Origin: DASSUW01 sp963730535
GTDB lineage: Bacteria > Actinomycetota > Thermoleophilia > Solirubrobacterales > Solirubrobacteraceae
Reading direction: 5' to 3'
Assembly: GCA_963730535.1 (NCBI GenBank)
Contig: CAVSRU010000004.1
Coordinates: forward strand, 1-64,000
Length of the DNA stretch: 64,000 bases
The translations under genes were made by a program, and so were the position numbers. Of this stretch, positions 56,765 to 64,000 are shown one piece after another. The notes under the pieces are model-generated. The model was not told the DNA's origin. It saw only the letters and a list, made by a program, of their open reading frames with translations, and did not search any database. The first letter of the stretch is position 1, and each line of letters begins with the position of its first letter.

Positions 56765-57337
56765 ATGCTCGGTCTCGAGATGCTTCTCGGCCTCGTCTTC
56801 ATCGCCTGCCTGCTCACGGTTCCCCTCGCGCGCGGGAAACTGACGGCGCTCGCCGACCTGCGGCTGCGGCGCCCGTGGCTGGCGCTCGCGGGCATCGGCG
56901 TGCAGATTGCCGTGATCTCGGTCATCCCCGGCGGCGGGCCCGCCCACCTGCACGAGCTGGTGCACCTGCTCAGCTACGCGCTGCTCGGCGCCTTCGCCTG
57001 GTCCAACCGGCGGGTGCCGGGGGTGCCCGTGATCCTGCTCGGCGGCGTCCTCAACTTCGCGGCCATCGCCGCCAACGGCGGCGTCATGCCCGCCGACCCC
57101 GACCTGGCGAGCCACGTCGCCGGCGCCGAGGGCTTCGTCAACTCGGGCGCCGTGGACGACCCGCGCCTGCTGTTCCTCGGCGACGTGTTCGCCACCCCGG
57201 ACTGGTTCCCGCTCTACAACGTCTACAGCGTCGGCGACGCGCTGATCATCGCCGGCGTGCTCGTCCTGCTGCACGGGGTGGGCGGCTCGCGCCTCGTGCC
57301 GCGCCGCTGGCGGCTCGCCTCGCCCGTAGGAGCCTGA
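56765..57337 (+). CDS. DUF5317 family membrane protein
   Basis: 190 aa from ATG at 56765. Five to six hydrophobic segments (LLGLVFIACLLTVPLARGK, WLALAGIGVQIAVISVI, LVHLLSYALLGAFAW, VPVILLGGVLNFAAIAANGGVMP, DALIIAGVLVLLHGVGG). NFAAIAANGGVMP and FLGDVFATPDWFP are the conserved blocks of this actinobacterial family. Function unknown. The following MFS gene starts on the base after its stop codon. Confidence 0.8.
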   Translation: MLGLEMLLGLVFIACLLTVPLARGKLTALADLRLRRPWLALAGIGVQIAVISVIPGGGPAHLHELVHLLSYALLGAFAWSNRRVPGVPVILLGGVLNFAAIAANGGVMPADPDLASHVAGAEGFVNSGAVDDPRLLFLGDVFATPDWFPLYNVYSVGDALIIAGVLVLLHGVGGSRLVPRRWRLASPVGA

Positions 57338-58567
57338 GTGCTGCGGGCGGCGATCGCAGATCCCCAGAGCCGGCGATTCTTCATAGCCCACGGGCAGTCG
57401 TGCCTGGGCTCCGGGCTTGCCCACGTCATCCTCCCGCTGCTCGCGTACGAGCACACCGGGTCGGCGTGGGCGGTGACCGCCGTGCTCGTGCCGGACCTGC
57501 TGCCCGCGATCCTCGTCGGGCCGCTGCTCGGCGCGCTGGTCGACCGCGTCGGGTGGCGCACGTGCGCGATCGTCGCCGACGTGCTGCGGATGATCGCCTT
57601 CTCACTGGCGATGGCCAGCGACTCGCTCCCGCTGCTCGTCGTCTCGGCCGCGCTGGCGGGCTCGGGCGCCGCGCTCTTCACGCCCGCTGCGCTGACCGCG
57701 GTCGCCGACCTCGCGCCGCGCGAGCGGCGCCCCGCCGCGCTCGGCCTCTACGGCGCGCTCGACGACATCGGGCTGACGGCCGGGCCGGCGCTGGCGATCG
57801 GCCTGCTCGTGGCCGTCGGCCCCACAGTCCTGCTCCTGGCCAACGCCGTCTCGTTCGGCCTCTCCGCGGTGCTGCTGGCCGGGCTCGGGCCGAGCCGGCG
57901 GTCGGGCGAGCGCCTCGAGCATCGGTCGCTGTGGACCGACCTGCGGGTCGGCCTGCGCATGCTCGGCGGGCTTTCCGACGTGCGGCTGCTGCTCGCGAGC
58001 ACCACGGCGGCGGTCCTCTTCGCCGGCGTGACGAACGTGGGCGAGGTGATGCTGGCGCGCGACGTGCTGGGCATGAGCGGATCCGGCCTGGCGGCGCTGG
58101 TCGCCGTCTACGGCGCGGGGACGGTCCTCGGCTCGCTGGGAGCGCGGTACAGCCGCCCGTTCGAGTGGCGGCGTGCGTATCTGTTCGGCCTCGGCTGCAT
58201 GGCGGCCGACCTCGTCCTGTGCGGGTTCGTCCCCAGCTTCTGGCTGCTGCTCCCGGTGTTCGCGCTCGGCGGGTTCGGGAACGGGTTCGCGCTCGTGCAC
58301 GACCGCCTGCTGCTCGGCCACGCGGTGCCGGACGCGCTGCACGGGCGCGTCTTCGCCCTCCAGAAGGCGGTGACGTCGCTCGCGTTCGCGGCCTCGTTCA
58401 TCGCCGCCGGCGTGCTGATCTCGGTCGGCAGCGTGCAGACCACGTTCGCGATCGCCGGAGTTGGCATGCTGGGCGTCATCGCGATCGCCAGCCCCCGCAT
58501 GCGCGCAGCGTGGCCCGCTCCCTCTCCAGTCACCATGACCCATGTGGGACGACCCCGAGCTCTATGA
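57338..58567 (+). CDS. MFS exporter (12-helix)
   Basis: 409 aa from a GTG directly after the DUF5317 stop. Major facilitator of the drug:H+ antiporter or MFS_3 kind: 12 helices, loop motif LLGALVDRVGWRTCAIVADVLRM, central loop RRSGERLEHRSLW, second half AVYGAGTVLGSLGARYSR. N-terminal segment FIAHGQSCLGSGLAHVILPLLAYEHTGSA is usual for the family. Likely efflux of a small hydrophobic compound; substrate unknown. Overlaps the methyltransferase by 26 bp in another frame. Confidence 0.88.
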   Translation: MLRAAIADPQSRRFFIAHGQSCLGSGLAHVILPLLAYEHTGSAWAVTAVLVPDLLPAILVGPLLGALVDRVGWRTCAIVADVLRMIAFSLAMASDSLPLLVVSAALAGSGAALFTPAALTAVADLAPRERRPAALGLYGALDDIGLTAGPALAIGLLVAVGPTVLLLANAVSFGLSAVLLAGLGPSRRSGERLEHRSLWTDLRVGLRMLGGLSDVRLLLASTTAAVLFAGVTNVGEVMLARDVLGMSGSGLAALVAVYGAGTVLGSLGARYSRPFEWRRAYLFGLGCMAADLVLCGFVPSFWLLLPVFALGGFGNGFALVHDRLLLGHAVPDALHGRVFALQKAVTSLAFAASFIAAGVLISVGSVQTTFAIAGVGMLGVIAIASPRMRAAWPAPSPVTMTHVGRPRAL

Positions 58568-59315
58568 CCTCGAGAACGCCGACGACCCGGCGTTCGACCT
58601 CGGGTTCTGGACCGCGCTGGTGCGAGAGCGCGCGCCGCGCCGGGTGCTCGACCTCGGCTCCGGGACCGGGCGGCTGACGCTCCCGCTGGCGCGTCTGGGG
58701 ATCGCGTCCGAGATCGTGGCGCTCGACAGCAGCGCGCCGTTCGTGGAGCGGCTGCGGTCGCGGCTGGCCGAGTCCGGCGTCGACGGGGTGACGGCCATCG
58801 AGGGAGACATGCGCGACCCGCGCGTGGACGGCGAGTTCGACCTCGTCATGGTCTCGTTCAACTCGCTCGCCTACCTGATCACGCGCGAGGACCGGCTCGC
58901 GTGCCTGCGCGCCGCGCGATCCCTGATGCGGCCGAGTGGCGCGCTGGCGTTCGACCTCGTCGCCCCTCGCTACGACTTCATCGCGGAGGCGACCGGCCCG
59001 TGCCCGCCGCTGCGTAGCGACGCCGACCATCCCGCCCCCGAGCTCGGCGTCACCCGCTTCCTGCGCAGCTTCACCGACATGTACGACGCGTCGACCCAGA
59101 CGCTCCACTCCACCAACCGCTACGAGATCCACCGCGCCGACGGCCGCGTCGAGCACCGCATCGCCGATCTCGACTGGCACATCTACTTCCCGGAGGAGCT
59201 CGAGCTGCTGCTCGAGGCCGCCGATCTGCGGGTCGTCGAGCGCTACGGCGACTACGACCGAGCCCCCTGGACGCGCCAGTCCCGGCGCTATCTCTGGCTC
59301 ACCGAGCCGCGCTAG
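58542..59315 (+). CDS. Class I SAM-dependent methyltransferase
   Basis: 257 aa from an ATG inside the end of the MFS gene. SAM motif I VLDLGSGTGRLTLPLA, acidic loop VALDSS, motif II DGEFDLVMVSFNSL, post-II LMRPSGALAFDLVAPR. C-terminal half has the beta pattern DWHIYFPEELELLLEAADL found in small-molecule methyltransferases. Methyl acceptor unknown. Last protein gene before tRNA-Phe. Confidence 0.9.
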   Translation: MWDDPELYDLENADDPAFDLGFWTALVRERAPRRVLDLGSGTGRLTLPLARLGIASEIVALDSSAPFVERLRSRLAESGVDGVTAIEGDMRDPRVDGEFDLVMVSFNSLAYLITREDRLACLRAARSLMRPSGALAFDLVAPRYDFIAEATGPCPPLRSDADHPAPELGVTRFLRSFTDMYDASTQTLHSTNRYEIHRADGRVEHRIADLDWHIYFPEELELLLEAADLRVVERYGDYDRAPWTRQSRRYLWLTEPR

Positions 59316-59332
59316 GCTGTTTCGCCGCCACG

Positions 59333-59405
59333 GCGAGATAGCTCAGTTGGTAGAGCACACGACTGAAAATCGTGGTGTCCCCGGTTCGAGTCCGGGTCTC
59401 GCCAT
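59333..59405 (+). tRNA. tRNA-Phe (anticodon GAA)
   Basis: 73 nt. Acceptor GGCGAGA pairs with TCTCGCC, discriminator A. D-arm GCTC...GAGC, anticodon arm CACGA-CTGAAAA-TCGTG with anticodon GAA, and T-arm CCCGGTTCGAGTCCGGG. CCA is not encoded. An intrinsic terminator follows. Confidence 0.97.
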
Positions 59406-59414
59406 CTCGCAAAC

Positions 59415-59437
59415 CCGCATGGCTGCGGGATTTTCTG
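59415..59437 (+). terminator. Intrinsic terminator after tRNA-Phe
   Basis: CCCGCA pairs with TGCGGG around TGGC and is followed by ATTTTCT. Ten bases after the tRNA 3' end. Confidence 0.85.
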
Positions 59438-60016
59438 CTTCTCGGATCGCGCCGGCCAGGCGATCATCGGGTACTCGATTGGGCACCTGGGCCCCGATGT
59501 ACTTCGAGTTAGAGACCGAAAGCCCAGTGCTGATCAGCGTTCGGGGCGTGTTAGAGACGAAGTGACCACGATTTCCGTCGTCATCGAAACGCCGGGCGCA
59601 CATCGAGAGAGGAGATCAACGTGGGCCTCTCGACCCTCGAGCGCTACGTCGACACTCGGCGGGCGCCTTGAGATCCACGCCGTCCTTGACGACGCCGACA
59701 CCAAGCTCACCGCGCCAAGAGCGGCCGCCGACCGCAGGACGGAGATGGCGCGCTGGCCCATCCCATGAATGGCTTGCGGCGCGGGGACGCCCGCATCCAC
59801 GCCGGAGCGGGCACATGTTGCGGTTACAGACGGACGCCCGCAACTCGTCCGGGGCGGTAGCCCGCACGCGAGCAGCGACAGACTCGCTTCGCCACACGAG
59901 CGGAAGCGCCGCGCTCACCGAGCAGCTGACGCTACCCGAGCGCGACCAGGCCGCTCTCGTAGGCAAAGCATGGGCAGACATCCCCACCGGCTCTGTCCGG
60001 CGGGGCGCGGGCGGCG
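59438..60016. other. Gene-poor stretch with remnants next to tRNA-Phe
   Basis: About 580 bases with no intact gene. Composition is less extreme than the neighbours. A short MYFELETESPVLISVRG frame (59497-59565) and the XRE-type remnant at 59590-59715 are the only protein-like pieces. The rest, from about 59716 to the end of the leftward regulator at 60017, holds scattered short frames without recognisable motifs. Confidence 0.6.
59590..59715 (+). pseudogene. Remnant of an XRE/HigA-type antitoxin C-terminus
   Basis: Pieces in successive frames: AHIERGD, then NVGLSTLERYVD, then LGGRLEIHAVLDDADTKLT. Together they match the end of helix-turn-helix antitoxins of the pattern ...QIEHGDxxGLSTLxRYVxALGGxLEIxAVFDDxDxxL. 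The N-terminal helix-turn-helix is gone and at least two frame changes are present, so it is not functional as written. Confidence 0.55.
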
Positions 60017-61576
60017 TCAGCCGACCAGGCCGTGCTCGAGCGCGAAGACGGCGGTGGCGGCGCGGCTCGAGTCGCCGATTTTGGCGTAGATGCTCTGTAC
60101 GTGGTGCTCTGCGGTGCGGCGGGAGATGACCAGGCGCTCGGCGATCTCGCGGTTCGAGCGGCCCGCCGCGATCAGGGCCAGGACCTGGACCTCGCGCTCG
60201 GTGAGGCCCGCCGGTCGGAGGTCTGCGCGGCGGCGGCGCTGACGCTGACCCGCGACCTCGAGCACCGCGGCCACCGTGTCGGGGTCGAGCCGCCCGGCCC
60301 GCGCCTCGGCCCCGAGCTGCTCAGCCGCCCGCTCCGGCTCCAACGCCTCGCGGTGGGGGCGCGGCTGCGTCATCGCCTGGAAGGCGTCGGCGGACGCGAG
60401 GACGCGGGCCGGCGGCGGCAGCTCGGCGGCCTTGCACCCGCGGTGGTAGCCGGAGCTGTCGAGCCGCTCGTGGTGGGCGCCGGCCAGCGTCGCGATCGAG
60501 CCCAGGGGGCCCGAGGCGCTGAGGATGCGCTCGCTGCGGTAGGGATGCAGCCGCACCTCCTCCCACTCGGCGGCGCTGAGCGGCCCGGGCTTCTCCCAGA
60601 CGGAGGTCGATACCGCGGTCCGGCCGAGGTCGTGAAGGAGCCCGGCCAGCTCGAGCTGCGCTACCGCGTCGGCGCCGAGTTGCAGTCGCTCGGCGGCCCC
60701 GGCGGCGAGCCTTGCTACCCCGCGCGAGTGCCCGTGCGTGAACGGAGTCTTGAGATCGACTAGGTCGGCGAAGACGGCGGCAACCTCCACCAGGTCGCCA
60801 CGCTCGCGGGAGGCGTGAGGCGCCTGCTCGCCGTCGAGGACGATCCGGCCCGGATCCGTGGCCTCGAGCTCGGCCAGGAGTTCGTCGGCGTGGGTTCGAA
60901 AAAGCTCGCAGATCCCCGGGTCGAGCATCCCGCCGGCGCGCTCGGACAGGGCCTCTGCGGCGAGCTGGGCGCCGCCGCTCCCGGCGAACAGTGAGGCGGT
61001 CGAGGCGACGCGGGCGATCCGGGCGGCGAGCGCGATTTCGTCGCCCTTGAGGCCAGCCGGCGTGCCCTTGCCGTTCCAGTATTCGAAGCTCTCGTACAGG
61101 GCGCTCTGGACGCCCTCCGCGAGCTCCAGCCGCGCGGCCAGGCGCCGCCCGACCTCGCAGGTCGCGGTGGTGGCGCGGAGGCCGAAGCTGTTGCCGCGCA
61201 GCAACATGTATCCCGTGACGCGGGCACGCTCGCCCAGCCCGGCGACGCGGGTGATGCCGCCGACCATCTCGGTCAGGATCGAGCGTGGGTCGAGGAAGTT
61301 GGTCCGCACCGAGGCGGCGTTGAGCGCGACCTCGTCGCCGAAGGCGGCGCTGCGCTCGTGCGCGTAAGCGCTGCAGCCCAGATGCAGAAGCAGGGTCGAA
61401 TACAGCGCCTCCCCCACCCCCTCGTCATCGAGCTCAAGCGCGCGTGCCAGGCCGGCGGCCAGGGCCGCCGAGCGCACCGACTCCCCGGCCTGCAGGCCCA
61501 TGCCGAGATCGGTCGCGCCCGAGAGCCCGATCAGCAGCTCCAGCAGGCGAATCCTCTCGTTCACCGCGACGCCCAC
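60017..61576 (-). CDS. HD-GYP-type domain protein with C-terminal LuxR helix-turn-helix
   Basis: 519 aa from a GTG (a second GTG four codons in). Residues ~240-410 carry an HD-GYP-like metal-dependent phosphohydrolase domain: FTHGHSRGVARLA, AGLLHDLGRTAVS (HD), LHPYRSERIL, AGAHHERLDSSGYHRG (with SGYHRG in place of canonical GYP). A second, weaker HD-type half lies N-terminal (SALYESFEYWNGKGTPAGLKG). Residues ~455-519 are a LuxR DNA-binding domain (LTEREVQVLALIAAGRSNREIAERL, SRRTAEHHVQSIYAKIGDSSRA). A regulator joining cyclic-nucleotide hydrolysis or sensing to DNA binding; second-messenger specificity is inferred only. Confidence 0.88.
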   Translation of the reverse strand: MGVAVNERIRLLELLIGLSGATDLGMGLQAGESVRSAALAAGLARALELDDEGVGEALYSTLLLHLGCSAYAHERSAAFGDEVALNAASVRTNFLDPRSILTEMVGGITRVAGLGERARVTGYMLLRGNSFGLRATTATCEVGRRLAARLELAEGVQSALYESFEYWNGKGTPAGLKGDEIALAARIARVASTASLFAGSGGAQLAAEALSERAGGMLDPGICELFRTHADELLAELEATDPGRIVLDGEQAPHASRERGDLVEVAAVFADLVDLKTPFTHGHSRGVARLAAGAAERLQLGADAVAQLELAGLLHDLGRTAVSTSVWEKPGPLSAAEWEEVRLHPYRSERILSASGPLGSIATLAGAHHERLDSSGYHRGCKAAELPPPARVLASADAFQAMTQPRPHREALEPERAAEQLGAEARAGRLDPDTVAAVLEVAGQRQRRRRADLRPAGLTEREVQVLALIAAGRSNREIAERLVISRRTAEHHVQSIYAKIGDSSRAATAVFALEHGLVG

Positions 61577-61688
61577 ACGCCCGAGGGAAGGCAGGATCGC
61601 AGAAGATCGGCAGGGCTACCGATGCGGACGGGCTCGGAGGCGGCCACGATGGGCCATCCAAGCAGTCCACGGCGAGGAGGAGAACCCG

Positions 61689-62453
61689 ATGAGCCACCAA
61701 GCAATCCTGCTGCCCGGGATCGTGCTGCCCGCCGAGCTCGCCTACGCGTCGCTGATCGAGGCGCTCGGCTCGGGCGTCGAGGCCCGCGCCAAGGAGCTCG
61801 AGGTCTACGCGGGCGAGGAGCCGCCCAGTGGCTACGGGCTCGAGACCGAGCTGGCGGGGATCCTGCGCGAGGCCGAGGCCGCGGGCTTCGGGCGCTTCCA
61901 CCTGGTCGGCTACTCCGGCGGGGGCGCGATCTCGGCCGCGTTCGCGGCTCGCCACGCGGAGCGGCTGCTGAGCCTCTCCCTGCTCGAGCCGGCCTGGGTC
62001 GGAAACGAGGGCCGCAGCGAGCGCGAGCTGCGCGTGCAGGCGGAGTTCGACCGCACCTGGGAGCTGCCCGAGGAGGAGCTGATGCGGCGCTTCGTCGCGC
62101 TGCAACTCGCCCCGGGCGTCGAGCCCGCTCCCCCGCCGCCCGGGCCGACCCCGCCCTGGATGGCGAAGCGGCCCGCCGGGATCAAGGAGCTGACCGCCGC
62201 CTTCGCTGCCCACCGACTCGACCTCGAGGCGCTCGGGACCTACCCTGGGCCCGTCTACTACGCGCTCGGGGGCCGCAGCAATCCCGACTACTTCGGGGCA
62301 ATGGCGGAGCGGCTCGGCGGACTGTTCGCCGACTACACCCTCGACGTCTTCGAGCAGCGCCACCACTTCGACCCCCCGCACCGGGTCGAGCCCGAGCGCC
62401 TCGCGGCTCGGCTGCGCGGAATCTGGGAGCGGGTGCCGGCCGCGGCCGGCTGA
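61689..62453 (+). CDS. Alpha/beta hydrolase
   Basis: 254 aa from ATG at 61689 after AGGAGGAG. HxLxPG-type beginning AILLPGIVLPAELAYASLIEAL, nucleophile Ser in LVGYSGGGAISAAFA, and a late His in FEQRHHFDPPHR. A proline-rich insertion (PGVEPAPPPPGPTPPW) forms the cap. Esterase or lactonase-type activity is likely; substrate unknown. Next to a truncated methyltransferase and a broken monooxygenase gene, so it may be the surviving member of a small degraded cluster. Confidence 0.85.
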   Translation: MSHQAILLPGIVLPAELAYASLIEALGSGVEARAKELEVYAGEEPPSGYGLETELAGILREAEAAGFGRFHLVGYSGGGAISAAFAARHAERLLSLSLLEPAWVGNEGRSERELRVQAEFDRTWELPEEELMRRFVALQLAPGVEPAPPPPGPTPPWMAKRPAGIKELTAAFAAHRLDLEALGTYPGPVYYALGGRSNPDYFGAMAERLGGLFADYTLDVFEQRHHFDPPHRVEPERLAARLRGIWERVPAAAG

Positions 62454-62465
62454 GGGGCGGCGGGG

Positions 62466-62690
62466 ATGGCCACCACCGGCGAGATCGAGGCCGCCGCCTT
62501 CAACGCCTTCGAGGCCGAGGGCTGGGAGCGGCGAGCCGGCGCCTATCACGGCTTCTTCGCGCCGATCACCTCGCGGGCGATCGAGCCGCTCGCATCCTGG
62601 GCCTGTGCAAGCCAGCTGTTCGCAGAGGAGCCCCTCGATGAGTTTCGGGCGCTCGTGCTGTCTGTACGTACGCGATGGGAGATGCCTTGA
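62466..62690 (+). pseudogene. Truncated SAM-methyltransferase N-terminus
   Basis: 74 aa. EIEAAAFNAFEAEGWERRAGAYHGFFAPITSRAIEPL is how small class I methyltransferases begin, but the SAM-binding motif that should follow is missing. After IEPL the sequence changes to ASQLFAEEPLDEFRALVLSVRTRWEMP, which looks like the end of another protein. A deletion joining two genes would explain this. Starts 12 bases after the hydrolase stop. Confidence 0.6.
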
Positions 62691-62721
62691 CACGCGAAGA
62701 CGTCGGAAGAGGAGCGCACCC

Positions 62722-63024
62722 ATGGTCGTCGTCGCAGGACACATCACGGTCGACCCGAGCAGCGCGAGTCCTACCTCGCGGGCTGCATGAGCGTTGTCGA
62801 AAGGGCTCGCAGGGCAGATGGCTGCCTCGACTTTGCCATCACCGTCGACTTGCTCGACACTGGCCGCGTCAACATCTTTGAGCGCTGGGAGTCCCAAGCG
62901 GCCGTCAAAGACCTTCCGCAGGCCCGGCCCCCGCAACAAGTCAGGCGCGGCAATGCTCTCGGTGTCGGTAGCCGAGTACGACATCGCCGACGTGCGGCCC
63001 TTGTTCGGAAAGGGCAGGGCGTAG
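62722..63024 (+). pseudogene. Broken antibiotic-biosynthesis-monooxygenase (ABM) domain gene
   Basis: ATG at 62722 reads VVVAGHITVDP, then the frame changes: EQRESYLAGCMSVVERARRA and GCLDFAITVDLLDTGRVN, IFERWESQAAVK in a second frame, and FRRPGPRNKSGAAMLSVSVA, EYDIADVRPLFGKG back in the first. Re-joined it is a ~100-aa ABM dimeric ferredoxin-like protein (quinol monooxygenase type). Two frame changes, one a loss and one a gain, keep the overall end in place. Possibly decayed, possibly misread. Confidence 0.65.
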
Positions 63025-63027
63025 GGC

Positions 63028-63552
63028 ATGGCGAGCAAGCCCTCGGAACGGTTCGTGTGGGCGGTGGACACCCTGGCGCTCGACCCAGCCGATCGCGTGC
63101 TGGAGGTCGGCTGCGGACACGGCGTGGCCGTATCGCTGGTCTGCGAGCGGCTGACCAGCGGACGGATCACCGCGATCGATCGCTCGAAGAAGATGATTGA
63201 GATGGCCGCGCGTAGGAATCGCGAGCACGTCGCGGGAGGCAGGGCGGTGCTGAAGACGGCCGCGCTCGAGAAGGCGGACTTCGGGGACGAGCGATTCGAC
63301 AAGGTCTTCGCCTTCAACGTCGCGCCCTTCTGGCTTCAGCCGAAGGAGGCGCTGGGGATCGTCCGGCGGCATCTCGCCCCCGATGGAGCGGTCTATCTCT
63401 TCTGGGACGCTCGCCACACGCAGCCCGGCCGAGCTCGCGACCTGGCGGACCGGCTGAGCGAGAGGATCCGGCTGGCCGAGTTCTCCGTGAACCAAGTGCT
63501 GGTCAAGGACCTGCGCCCGGTTCCCGCGGTTTGCGTGATCGGGCGGCCCTAG
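63028..63552 (+). CDS. Small SAM-dependent methyltransferase
   Basis: 174 aa from ATG at 63028, three bases after the ABM gene's stop. Motif I RVLEVGCGHGVAVSLV, acidic loop TAIDRSKKMIEMA, motif II FDKVFAFNVAPFWLQP, and motif III HLAPDGAVYLFWDARH. Shorter than usual class I enzymes but all SAM-site motifs present. Acceptor unknown. Confidence 0.85.
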   Translation: MASKPSERFVWAVDTLALDPADRVLEVGCGHGVAVSLVCERLTSGRITAIDRSKKMIEMAARRNREHVAGGRAVLKTAALEKADFGDERFDKVFAFNVAPFWLQPKEALGIVRRHLAPDGAVYLFWDARHTQPGRARDLADRLSERIRLAEFSVNQVLVKDLRPVPAVCVIGRP

Positions 63553-63943
63553 TCGCGCTGCTATGGCCGACGGGTGATGCGGACTTGCGGGATAAAGCCT
63601 CGGGAGGGTCTCCGATCGATTCTCCGACAGGACTAGACGAGGGGTCCCCGCGGTCGGTACGCCCCGCTTCGCCTGGCACGCGAGCAATCGCGGCTCCCGC
63701 TTCGCATGAGTGCTGGAGGCTCTAGTCCCTGGTAGTTCGTGGGTTCGAACTTGCTGGAACACGAGGCCCTTCGTGGTGTCTCCGCATCGAATCCGACACT
63801 TCGCCAGCCACGAAGATCCTGCATACGAGCGGGCATGCGAAGCGCAGTTGGCAGACCGGTCGGATTCTTGAAACGGCCCCTCGGCCTTTTCCGGCCTTTT
63901 CGATGCCTCCGGCGTGGTCGGGCCGGTCGACCCGGCGCGGGCG
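63553..63943. other. Gene-free stretch
   Basis: About 390 bases with no frame showing recognisable motifs. It contains GGTTCGAAC resembling a tRNA T-loop at ~63742, but no acceptor or anticodon arm can be built around it. Near 63877-63901 the sequence CGGCCTTTTC occurs twice in tandem. Confidence 0.5.
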
Positions 63944-64000
63944 TCAGCCGGGCTGGATGTTCTTGTTGTTGTGGAACACGTTCTCGGGGTCGTACTTGGC
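63944..64000 (-). CDS. C-terminus of an FAD-linked (BBE-type) oxidoreductase, cut by the window edge
   Basis: Only the last 18 residues are in the window: AKYDPENVFHNNKNIQPG then TGA. This matches the berberine-bridge C-terminal motif (KxxYDPxNxFxxNxNI) of FAD-binding oxidoreductases of the PCMH family. The rest lies to the right of the window. Confidence 0.75.
   Translation of the reverse strand, partial: AKYDPENVFHNNKNIQPG

Noticed and set aside
59562..59800. Short open frames on both strands downstream of tRNA-Phe as intact genes
   Set aside because: They lack ribosome sites and motifs; the only family-like pieces are spread over different frames, as in a decayed antitoxin gene.
63700..63790. 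Possible second tRNA, suggested by GGTTCGAAC
   Set aside because: No acceptor stem, anticodon arm or T-stem pairing can be built around it.

Overview
The window is very GC-rich (roughly 70% or more by eye), densely coding, and full of GTG/TTG starts and 4-base stop/start overlaps. Gene content (ferredoxin-type sulfite/nitrite reductase, LigC-like ligase, DUF4242, DUF559/AbiEi-like proteins, AccC with fused biotin carrier, BTAD and HD-GYP-LuxR regulators) suggests an actinobacterium, most likely Thermoleophilia/Solirubrobacterales. That placement is inference; no rRNA or marker comparison is possible here.

Layout. 0-8.5 kb: BTAD regulator, two exported or repeat proteins, a deoC-ALDH-truncated ALDH operon and a secreted metallophosphoesterase. 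8.5-17.3 kb: small AccE-like protein, siroheme reductase, biotin carboxylase plus M20 peptidase, and a leftward run of HAD hydrolase, MBL hydrolase and PLP decarboxylase. 17.3-22.3 kb: secreted unknown protein, then sucC-sucD-pepT. 22.5-30 kb: DUF1707 protein, ABC-F ATPase, a kynurenine-type operon (aminotransferase, kynB, kynU), aldo/keto reductase, flavoprotein and a MerB-like gene. 30-42 kb: phosphoesterase, DtxR and LysR regulators, ATP-dependent ligase, DUF4242, large LuxR ATPase, HxlR, glycerate kinase, LVIVD-type protein, HtrA protease. 42.5-46.5 kb: moxR-VWA-DUF58-VWA. 46.5-59 kb: MHS transporter, Fe-alcohol dehydrogenase, HAD phosphatase, DUF1998 helicase, DUF559 protein, M23 peptidase, GGDEF/EAL protein with an odd leader, DUF5317, MFS exporter, methyltransferase. 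59.3-64 kb: tRNA-Phe followed by an accessory zone with gene remnants, an HD-GYP/LuxR regulator, hydrolase and methyltransferase.

The most striking item is a MerB-like (organomercurial lyase family) gene at 29872-30535 on the minus strand. An in-frame TGA sits exactly where the family's second catalytic cysteine is expected. It is followed 19 nt later by a GGUC loop closed by a 7-bp stem, the geometry of a bacterial SECIS. This is a candidate selenocysteine version of MerB.

Second, three ~253-bp intergenic elements share inverted ends (GAACGTCAAC...GTTGACGTTC) and a repeated internal hairpin module. All three lie between convergent genes.

Third, at least nine otherwise well-conserved reading frames or frame segments are broken by what looks like one extra base. 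This suggests either sequence error or an unusual mutational pattern, and it lowers confidence in any single 'pseudogene' call.
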